Assembly (NCBI RefSeq): GCF_000143415.4
Contig: NW_003314286.1
Coordinates: forward strand, 1,365,129-1,429,128
DNA length: 64,000 bases
Reading direction: 5' to 3'
From: Selaginella moellendorffii
Lineage: Eukaryota > Streptophyta > Lycopodiopsida > Selaginellales > Selaginellaceae
Each line of letters begins with the position of its first letter. The first letter of the stretch is position 1. A program made the translations under genes and the position numbers. Positions 54,945-64,000 of the stretch are shown piece after piece. The notes under the pieces were generated by a model. That model was given only the letters and a program-made list of their open reading frames with translations, did not search any database and had not been told where the DNA came from.

Positions 54945-56797
54945 CCCCTCCTCTCGGAATAATAGAAGACCATTAAGGTTCTCTTGTAGATAAACTAAGA
55001 TCTGGAGGAATGTCAAGAGGAGGCATCGGTAGATTTGTAGGTGGTATTAATTGTTCCTAATCCCTTTGTATGAAGCGTTTCAATTGCTACACATGCACAA
55101 TCTTTGGAGGGTCAGCTTGCTAGACATCATGCCGAACCTCATAAACTTGTGGTCTAACTTGCCACAGCATTCGATATAGTCCTTTCTACTTAGCAAGGAG
55201 CCCCTTAAATAAACCACGTACTGTAAAATGTGGAAAACAGACTAACACTAAGTCATCCACTTTGTACTCCATAGGTGGACGATGATGGAAGTTGTAGCGT
55301 TGTTGTTGTCCCACTTGTATACGGCTTAAGTGTTCGATAGACTCTACTCGGACAAGTGGATGAATGTTTGTTAAATACTAATCCCACGACCTAGCATTGG
55401 CAGCTCGTGGCAATTGCGAAAGTAAACTCAACTCCGTTGATAATATTAGATGATGACTATAGAAAAGTTTATATAGTGAAGCACTAACAAAACTCTACAC
55501 CCTTGTGACATATGCATACCAAAGAGACGGTAAATAACTATCTCAATCTGAATGCTGAAAGTTCACATACTTCGCAATCATCCCTTTGGACGTCTAAACG
55601 AGCTATTCCACCAAACCGTCTGATTATGGATGATAAGCACTCATGAAAATGTGGTGATCCCCAACTGAGACGTCAAAACATGAAATACCTCAGCCATAAA
55701 ATGTAGGACTATTGTCCGAAAGAATCCACTCTAAACAAAAATGCTGGAACACCATTCGATTGAGGAGGAAGTATCCAACAACAGTTGTAGAGGCACTAGT
55801 AAAAGCACCAACTTCCACCCAATAAGTTAAATAGTCAAAAGCAATAATAATATACTCATTGCTAACAGTCGATCATGGAAAAGGTCCCATAAGATCAAAT
55901 ACCACCAACTCAAATGGACGGGAAACTGCAATTGACTCCAACTGTCCTCCTGAGGCACGAGGGGGAGTATTACAGGCTTGGCACCAAAAACAATTACATA
56001 TATACCGGATAACATCATATCGCATCTTTGGCCAATAGAAAAACTTGTGTAGCTTCTTAGTCACACGACAATGTCCCATATGCCTGCCTAGAATAGGAGA
56101 ATCATAATAGGCATAGAGAAACCGTGGAATAAATATAGAAGGCACCACCAGCTGTAAAGGATCATCAAAATCCATCCCTATAAAATAAAGAAAGTTGTCC
56201 TCAAGGCGATATTGAGAATGTAAATAAAGTTATTAGCAAGTGATGCAAAATTCTCAAATCCACCTCGAAGCCTTCGAATTCATAGCTTAATCTTTTGAGC
56301 CTCACGAACCTCATCAAGAGAAATTAGATCTTGCTCTGCACCTTGTGAACACTAAACATCAAGTATAACAACTGCCGATGGCACAAAATCCTCGTTTAGA
56401 AAATTCACAGATGCTGGAACAATAGGCTTGTCAGAAACATGAGAAAAGAGTGGAGAAGGAAGAGAATCTCGAGAAAGGGCATCAGCATCAGCTATAAAAT
56501 TCCCTAGGCAATGAACAACAACAAAATCATATATATGAAGCTTCAAAGCCCATTGAACAGTATGATTAACCAGGTTCTTTTGCTTCAATAATGAAGTAAC
56601 TGTAGCATGATCACCTTCAAGTAACGTCCAAGAACCATGTAAATATGCATGAAACTTCTCGAAACCCCAAATTGATGCTAAACATTCCTCCGTCGTGGAA
56701 TAATTCACCGCCGCTAGTTGTAATGTATGGCTTATATATGCAATGGGATGGCGTTGACTAGACACACGCTTAGGCTCTCTTGCATTAACACACCTCT
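54945..56797 (-). mobile_element. Gypsy element B, 3' half (RNase H end and integrase)
   Basis: On the minus strand: RNase H part with HPIAYISHTLQ and YSTTEECLA (56.75-56.4 kb), integrase zinc-binding region (56.15-55.9: HMGHCRVTKKLHKFFYWPKM and CNCFWCQAC), core (55.9-55.7) and a decayed C-terminus (55.6-55.0, RYNFHHRPP). Several stops and a frameshift. The element is split at 56797/62459 by element C. Confidence 0.85.
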
Positions 56798-57184
56798 TGT
56801 CAGGAATCCCCCAATTCATACCACATTCCTGAATCTCGCTAGATTCCTGACCTGTAGACCACATTCTTGACTCTCGAGACAGTTCCCTATTCCTGACTCT
56901 CGAGACTTTTCCCTATTCCTGACTCTCTGATTTCCTATACGATTCCTGAGTCTTGAGCCACATTCCTGATGATGATGTGGCACCTCCTCGACCTCAGCTA
57001 TATTTAGGCCGTCCTCGATCCAAGAGTGGTGGAGCTTCATCAACCTATAGTATATATAGGTTAGCCTTGTTCCATTTCTCCACAATCTGAATCAACACCA
57101 GTCTAAAGCCTCTTTTTTGTTTCCATTAGTTTTTCTCTTTGTCTTTTGCATTTTCCAGTCTTGATCTTGTTGGGGGTCTTGACA
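56798..57184 (+). repeat. Left LTR of element C
   Basis: 387 bp, TGTCAGGAAT to GTCTTGACA. Contains short internal ATTCCTGA(C/A/T) repeats. Confidence 0.93.
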
Positions 57185-57284
57185 GTTTGATTTAGATTGT
57201 ATTTTTTCATTTTTTTTTCCATTAGCTTATTTTGATTGTTTGACTGCCTTTGCCTTTTTTCCCCCTTTTTCTTTCTTTCTGCCG

Positions 57285-58230
57285 ATGGAGTTTCCAAGCC
57301 ATCCTGATTTCTTTGCTGAAGTCCTTGCAAAAATCCAGTCTGAGAATACCGAGCTGAAGGCGACCCTTCTTCGCATGCAGCAGAAGCTTGCTTCACTTTC
57401 GGCTCAAGGATCCAGCAAAGTTCCTGAACCAAAGGTGAGTTTCCCGGCGAAAATTTCAGGCAAGCGTTCGGAGCTTTGTAGATTCCTGAACCAAATGGAG
57501 CTGATCTTCACACTTCAACATTGACAGTACCCCACTCCCGAGTCTCAAATCGGCACGATTGGGACATTGCTCGAAGGTGTAGCTTTGTCATGGTTTTCTC
57601 CTCTTCTGGAGAAGAGCATGAAAGGGGTCGTGGTTCTGGAGGTGATGGATCTTCAATTGTTCAAAGAGAAGCTCAAAGCATGTTTTGGCAAGACGGATCA
57701 GGGTCGGGCTGCTACCACAAAGATGAGATGTCTCTCTCAGGGGTCTCGTCCTGCCTCGATCTACGCTGTAGAGTTCCAACTCCTTGCCTTGGACACTCAG
57801 TGGGATGAGCGGGACCTGATTGACCAATTTCGATTCGGCCTCAACAACGGTGTCAAGGATTTGTTGCTCACCATGGAGGATCCCAAGGACCTGTCGGACG
57901 CCATCAACAAAGCTGTTCGATGTGACAATCATCTCTTTGAGCATCGTCAGGAAAGTCACCGTGCCGCTGTTTTTCCGTCCTAGACTTAGGAATCCCAGCT
58001 TGAGTCTTTGGGGCATACTCCTGAACCTACTGCTCCGGTCCCGATGGATATTTCTGGTACTCCCCGACTCATCAAAGTGAAGTTGAGTCCTGTTGAGAAG
58101 CAATGTCGAATATCTCATAATATTTGCCTCTACTGTGCTGATCCTAATCACAAAGCAGCTATGTGTCCCAAGAAGCCTCCCCAACTGCTCGAGTTCACTC
58201 TGCCTCAAAATCCACCTTTGTTGTAGTCGG
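57285..58230 (+). pseudogene. Element C gag
   Basis: Start MEFPSHPDFFAEV, a coiled-coil segment (IQSENTELKATLLRMQQKL), the capsid-like region (GVALSWFSPLLE, LFKEKLKACFG), and the zinc knuckle CLYCADPNHKAAMC near 58.14 kb. At least four in-frame stops, at about 57522, 57980, 57986 and 58225. Confidence 0.85.
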
Positions 58231-58289
58231 GAAACGACCCTGTCCAAACAGAGTAGGAGCTGTCTGTTTAGACTCCCCGAATAAAAATC

Positions 58290-61200
58290 ACTTTTCTTCT
58301 TTATCAAGCTCCTCACCACCTTTCATCAAAGCCACCACCAATACCCGCAACTTCCGCATCCCATGTCTTCTTTCTTTCACCGGACAATCAGGACTCAAGG
58401 CTCTGGTGCTACTGGACTGGGGTGCAACTTCCTGCTTCATGGACACGGACTTTGCTGCCCGACATCATGTTCCTCTTTCTTCTACCATATGGGATCTGAG
58501 GGTTGAAGGCATCGGTGGGCATTTTGTGTCTCCATCTTCTGGACTTAGGGAAATGTTGCCCATTTGAGTACACATCGGGTCCACTGTCACCGATATTGCG
58601 TTCAACATCATCAACAGCAAGTCCTCCTCTGTGGTGCTCGGTCTTTCTTGGTTCCAACTACATCAGCCTTAGATCTGTTGGAAGGAATTACAGCTCATCT
58701 CTCCCACATCACCATCTCCCATGGCTTCCCCTGCTGTTCATCGAGTCCGAATCAAGAAAAGTTCCCTAAACTCAAATCAGGGTTCTGTTCTTGACTCTAC
58801 GAAGTTTTCACCCTCTTCTTTTTCCTCTTTTCCATCTTACACTGGACAGTATCCTCGTCTCATCATTCCATTTAGTCGTATGCTTCCTCCTATCTCCACA
58901 ATCACTATGAAAGAACTCCTTCATAAAGAACTTATTTTCTTTTTTGCTTTGCATGTTTCTCCTGTCAATCTTCCTGAGAAGTATCATGATTTTGGGGACG
59001 TGTTTGACAAGAAAAAAGCTAGTGTATTGCATGTTCATCGGCCTTATGACTGTCCCATTGATTTACAGGAAGGAGCGTCACCTCCGTGGGGGCCTATCTA
59101 CAGGTTATCCCCGTCCGAGCTTAAGGCCCTCAAAGAGTACGTGGATGAGAACCTTGCTTCGGGGTACATTCAACATTCGCAGTCCCTGGCTGGAGTGCCT
59201 GTCTTCTTTGTCAAGAAGAAGGATGGGAGTTTGCAGTTAGTCATCGACTACCAAGGTTTGAACAAAGTGACTGTTCAGAACCGTTATTCGTTGCCCCTGA
59301 TCTCGGACTTGTTGGAACGCCTTGGTGGTGCCTGCTTATTCACCAAGATCGACCTCCATAGAGCATACAACCTGATCCGGATCCGGCCTGGTGATGAATG
59401 GAAGACTGTGTTCCAAACCCGCTGTGGCCACTTCGAGTACACTATCATGCCATTTGGCTTGACAAATGCTCCAACAGTTTTTCAACACATGGCGAACGAC
59501 GTCTTTCAGGAGTTTCTTGATCAGATGGTGATCGTCTACCTCGATGACATCCTCATCTACTCAAAAACTCAAGAGGAGCACGACGAACATGTACGCAAGG
59601 TGCTGGCGAAGCTACAAGAACACAACCTATATGCGAAGCTTGAGAAATTTCCTTCGATCAGCAGTTTGTGGAGTTCCTTGGGTACATTGTCACTCCTGAG
59701 GGTATCACAATGGATCCTGCCAAAGTCAAGACTATTCTCGAATGGGAGCCTCCACAATCAATGTCAGACATTCAGGTTTTCCTTGGCTTCGCTAACTTCT
59801 ACCGCAAATTCATTTATCACTAATCTGACATTGTCCTTCCTCTCACGCATCTCACTCGCAAATTCATTTATCACTAATCTGACATTGTCCTTCCTCTCAC
59901 GCATCTCACTCGCAAGGATGTTCCCTTCTCTTGGTCTGCTGCTGCCTAGCAGGCCTTTGACACACTCAAGGCGGCCTTCAGTTCTGCTCCCGTCTTGATC
60001 CACGCTAATCCCTCACAACCTTTCTTCATCGAGGCTGACGCCTCTGACTTTGCCATCGGTGCTGTGCTGTCTCAACTCGGAGCGGATCACGAACTTCATC
60101 CGATCGCTTTCCATTCTCCGAAATTCTAGCTTACGGAGATCAATTACGAAATCCACGACAAGGAGCTCCTTGCCATTGTGGATTCCTTTGGAGAGTGGCA
60201 CCGTTTCTTGGAGGGGGCAGGCCATCAAACAACAGTCTGGACGGATCACAAAAATCTCGAGTACTTTGCCACTTCCTGAGTTTTGAGCCGTCGTCAAGCA
60301 AGGTGGGCACAATTCCTGAGTCAGTTTGACTTTTTTATCAAGTACAGACTTGGAAAGCTTCAAGGCCTTCCTGATGCTCTTTCAAGGCGCTCCTATCTTA
60401 GTCTCAGGCTTGGTAATCCTGCCTTCGATCAACAAGATCAAGTTATCTTTGGTCCTGATCGGCTTCAAGTTATGGCAATTTCCCTGGCCCCTCAGGACTC
60501 CTCCTTGATGGATGCGATCAGAAACAATCTTCAATTCGATGACCTCGCCAGTGATATTTTCCCCCATCTTCAGGTTGGACACCCAGTGACTCCCGACTAC
60601 CAGCGATTTGACGAGTTCGAGTTCTTAGATGGCTTGTTGTACCGTGGGGAGCAGCTTTACGTTCCTAAAGGTGATGCTCAAAGGTTGGTCCTGATGGCGT
60701 GCCACAATAGCCCGACTGCTGGTCACTTCGGCATCGCAAAGACCTATGAGTTGGTTGCACGAGACTTTTGGTGGCCTCACATGGACGACTACATCAAAAC
60801 TTTTGTTACCTCCTGTGACACTTGCACCCGAAATAAGGTACCTCACCACCTTCCTTCAGGTTTGCTTCGTTCCCTCCCGGTCCCTTCAGGTCCTTGGGAA
60901 TCCATCTCCATGGATTTCTTGAGTGATCTTCCGAGTTCTGGAGGCTTCAACAGCATTTTAGTCGTGGTGGATCGCTTCACAAAGATGGCACACTTCCTGC
61001 CGTGTACCAAGGAGTTTTCGGGCGAGGACATAGCAAAACTGGTATTTAGGGAAATTTTCCGACTTCATGGGTTTCTACAGATGTGGTTTCAGATTGGGGA
61101 CCTTAGTTCATCTCTCATTTTTGGCAATGGTTTTTGCAGTTGCTTGGAGTGAAGGACAACCTTTCTTTGGCGTATCATCCTCAAACTGATGGATAGTCCA

Positions 61201-62060
61201 AGCGAATGATTCAGACATTAGAACAATTCCTGAGGTGCTTCATCAACTATCATCAGGATGACTGGTTCGATATCCTTCCCCGTGCTCAGTTCTCCTATAA
61301 CAACTCTGTTCACTCCTCTCTTCGAGTTTCCCCCTTCTTTGCGAACTCTGGCCAAAATCCCCAATTCAATCTCTCACTTCCTTCTCCATCCAAATCCTTT
61401 CATTCAAATCCCCGCTCTGAGACATTTGTCTCCAACCTCCAGGAAATCCACAACTCCATCTCCTTCCACCTCCATCGTGCTCAGGAATCTCACAAAACAT
61501 TTGCCAATGCCCATCGTAAGGATTGTCCCCCTTACAATATTGAGAATAAAGTTTGGCTCCTCAGGCGAAATATCTCCACCACTAGGCCATGTCCCAAACT
61601 CGATTTCAAACACCTTGGTCCTTTCCCTATCACTGCTATTATTAATCCTATTACTTATCGCCTTGCACTTCCCTCCTCCTATCAAATTCACCCTGTTTTT
61701 CACTCCTCTCTCCTTGAGCCTTATATTCCCAGTCCTATTCCAAATTGGGTCATTCCTCCGCCTCCACTAGTGCAGCTCAAGGATGGGTCTAAGTACGAGG
61801 TTCAGGACATCCTTGATTCCAAGATCTCATGGTTTAAACTTTACTATCTGGTCGACTGGAAGGGTTATGGACATGAAGAACGCACTTGGGAACCTACGGA
61901 CAACCCGATTCATTCTCCTGACCTTGTTCAGGACTTCCACTGCCGCTATCCTTCTCATCCCAGTCCTCATTCTTTGTCTCCATCTCCCATCCCTCGCCGC
62001 CTCATCTCATCTCATCCTCCTCTTCGTTCTCATTCACGTCCTCGTTCCACTCGTTCTTGA
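58290..62060 (+). pseudogene. Element C pol (protease, RT, RNase H, integrase, chromodomain)
   Basis: The protease active site reads LLDWGATS: the Ser of DSGA is replaced by Trp. RT (58960-59650) keeps VPVFFVKKKDG, FTKIDLHRAY, MPFGLTNAP and YLDDILIYS. A frameshift follows at about 59650, then a perfect 54-bp tandem duplication (59803-59910). RNase H (60000-60300) has stops at about 59949, 60128 and 60278. The integrase runs from HFGIAKTYELVARDFWWP (about 60725) to the core (SMDFLSDLPSSGG) with a frameshift near 61075-61140, then YNNSVHSS. It ends in a chromodomain (YYLVDWKGYGHEERTWEP). Confidence 0.88.
59803..59910 (+). repeat. Perfect 54-bp tandem duplication in element C pol
   Basis: Units 59803-59856 and 59857-59910 are identical, and both contain the same TAA stop. 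Confidence 0.95.
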
Positions 62061-62071
62061 GGAGGGGGTGT

Positions 62072-62458
62072 TGTCAGGAATCCCCCAATTCATACCACAT
62101 TCCTGAATCTCGCTGGATTCCTGACCTGCAGACCACATTCCTGATTATCGAGACACTTCCCTATTCTTGACTCTCGAGACTTTTCCCTATTCCTGACTCT
62201 CTGATTTCCTGTACGATTCCTGAGTCTTGAGCCACATTCCTGATGATGATGTGGTGCCTCCTCGACCTCAGCTATATTTAGGCCGTCCTTGATCCAAGAG
62301 TGGTGGAGCTTCATCAACCTATAGTATATATAGGTTAGCCTTGTTCCATTTCTCCACAATTTGAATCAATACCACTCTAAGGCCTCTTCTTTGTTTCCAT
62401 TAGCTTTTCTCTTTGTCTTTTGCATTTTCCAGTCTTGATCTTGTTAGGGGTCTTGACA
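62072..62458 (+). repeat. Right LTR of element C
   Basis: 387 bp, collinear with the left LTR. Confidence 0.93.
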
Positions 62459-64000
62459 CCTCCAAGACTAATATCAGAAGCATCCACACGCAAAATAAAA
62501 GGTCAAGTGTAGTTAGGATATGCCAAAACCGGAGGAGTCGTCAATAGCTTTTTGAGATTTTTGAATGCACACTCACAATCTAAAGACCAGATGAAAGATG
62601 ATGTTAATGACTTCAGCAACACTCGCAACGTTGCAATGAGATCAGAATGATGATCCTCAAAACGACCAAGATACTGCACCTTGCCCAGAAAGTGCTCACA
62701 TCATTCACACACTTCGAAGTAGGGAACTTTAGAACAGCTATAAGTTTCTCAGGATCTCTTTGGGTGATTGACAATGAATAAGAACTTTGATTGGACGAGC
62801 ATTCTGGAATCGGATAACGTGTGGCAATATTGGCCCCAGATGATAGGTCAAATTCAAAGAGATTAGTATACTCCTTCATAAGCCAATCAATTGCTACAAC
62901 ACAATGATTTTCGGAGGGATCGGAAAAGGGAAGAGCAGAACAAAATGAAAACATAGGAGGAAGAAGTTGGGGGACAAAAGTAATGGAAGTAGAAGTGGAA
63001 GCAGAGGGACAAAGAGGTACGAAAGTGAAAGGAATGGATGAAATATAAAAAAATATGAGACAAAGGGGAGAAGCCTTAAAGTCATACTTGGCATAATTGT
63101 GCTGCAACCAATCCATACCAAGGATGAGGTCAAAAGCTTGACTCAACACCACCTGCAATGATTGCAACCCAAGCTCGACATCACTCACACGCATAACTAG
63201 GTTTGCCTCATCCCGTGCACATGCATGTGTATGGCCGTTGCTATAAAAAATGAAAACTAGTTCTACTACACAACACTAGTGTAGACGGCAATGTGTAGCA
63301 ATAGGTTGAGCAATAGAAGATAAACTCGAAGTTGCACCAACCAACACGGAGAGAATAATAAGAGACCTTTTTTTATAAAAATGAGCTTGGAAAGTAAACA
63401 CTGGATGAACTAGTGCCAAGTGAACCCCTTGATGATACTCCCAAAAGAAAAAAAAAGGGTCACTGACTTATTCGCGCAAGGTCCCTCCATTACTCATGCG
63501 ACTCCTCATTTCCCAAATGCATCTTAGTGTCCAGACCTTCCACTGCAGCAGCACCAATAGGACGTTCTTGACGCCAAGGTCGCCACCTAGGAAATGGAGG
63601 TCGCAAATCCGGAAAATGCCGACAACACCTATAAGTGTGACCAACTTCATCACATGCCCAACAGCGAACGTCACGGCCACAACCATGGCCTCGCCTTTGT
63701 CCTTGAACTCGAGTAGCAGCAACATCAACCTCCATTGGAATAAAACTATCACTTATAAAAAGTGGAGCTGAAGAACATATAGCAAGAAGTGGAAGAGGCA
63801 ACATATTATAATGTTGTGCCAAACGAAGAGCATTGTCAAGGGTGGTAGGACCAAGTGCATGCACAAGTCCGACAAGATCTTGACTAAGTGTTGGCCACAA
63901 CATTCTTAACTTGATCCGCTTTGATATATTTAGCTCCACACAAAGTAAAAGACATCGGAAACGAATGCCAAATTGCATCATTGACTAAAATGGCCCTTGG
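62459..64000 (-). mobile_element. Gypsy element B, 5' half (gag, protease, RT remnant); runs off the window
   Basis: On the minus strand: gag (63981-63490, LVHALGPTTLDNALRLAQHY, zinc knuckle CWACDEVGHTYRC), protease-linked region (FDLILGMDWLQ at about 63.1 kb), then an abrupt passage to the RT thumb (DPEKLIAVLKFP, 62.75 kb) and the start of RNase H (LRVDASD, 62.49 kb). The RT palm is missing. The reading continues across element C at 56797. Confidence 0.85.

Larger units (their letters stand above)
56798..62458 (+). mobile_element. Gypsy chromovirus element C, complete with two LTRs
   Basis: 5661 bp. LTRs at 56798-57184 and 62072-62458 are both 387 bp, start TGTCAG and end TTGACA; by hand I count about 18 differences, 15 of them transitions. 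Flanks read CCTCT and CCTCC, a probable 5-bp target duplication with one change. A purine tract (GAGGAGGGGG) precedes the right LTR. I see no TGG-type primer site after the left LTR. Inside: gag with a CCHC knuckle, protease, reverse transcriptase, RNase H, integrase and chromodomain, with several nonsense codons, so it is defective. Confidence 0.93.

Overview
This is a nuclear plant DNA window. The evidence is a chloroplast-type copper ATPase (HMA8/PAA2), chlorophyllase, a plastid ribosomal protein uL5 with a transit peptide, a PPR protein, a UDP-glycosyltransferase with a PSPG box, a phytocyanin and a caffeoyl-CoA O-methyltransferase, all split by very short GT-AG introns (mostly 46-110 nt). 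Compact genes, tiny introns and dense Ty3/gypsy and Ty1/copia debris suggest a lycophyte such as Selaginella; the species is an inference. Exon joins were worked out by hand: splice sites were accepted when the reading phase closed and the protein matched its family.

Layout. 1-11.3 kb is a dense gene block: HMA8 (5' cut by the window edge), chlorophyllase, a receptor-like cytoplasmic kinase, a glycosyltransferase and nicotinate phosphoribosyltransferase. 11.3-14.65 kb is an AT-rich graveyard of retroelement pieces. 14.66-16.38 kb is an AT-rich but intact GDSL lipase whose first intron holds a GC-rich, reversed PPR-type fragment. 16.5-31 kb is a second gene block: PPR protein, tRNA-Ala, tRNA-Gln and tRNA-Ala relics, a C2H2 zinc finger, a four-TM protein, uL5c, an alpha/beta hydrolase, an SR splicing factor, a phytocyanin, an F-box/kelch protein and a GT77-like glycosyltransferase. 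31.9-34.2 kb holds two divergent HAD acid phosphatases, 34.3-35.1 kb a dead kinase, 36.6-39.4 kb a GH3 beta-xylosidase and 40.9-42.2 kb an MDR reductase.

42.3-50 kb is a caffeoyl-CoA O-methyltransferase gene broken in its third exon by about 6.5 kb of composite Ty1/copia sequence that also carries two intron-containing gene units of unknown function. 50.3-50.74 kb is a shrunken DNA-level copy of the F-box/kelch gene at 28.3 kb.

52-64 kb is nested Ty3/gypsy chromovirus DNA. It contains a degenerate integrase/chromodomain fragment with two intron-like interruptions (D), a minus-strand element (B), and a complete plus-strand element (C, two 387-bp LTRs) inserted inside the RNase H region of B. 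The genes are independent housekeeping and secondary-metabolism functions, not one pathway. The most unusual material is the intron-like sequences in the integrase, the gene units carried inside the copia block, the C-to-T-decayed repeat copies at 12-13 kb, and the tRNA-Ala relic array.
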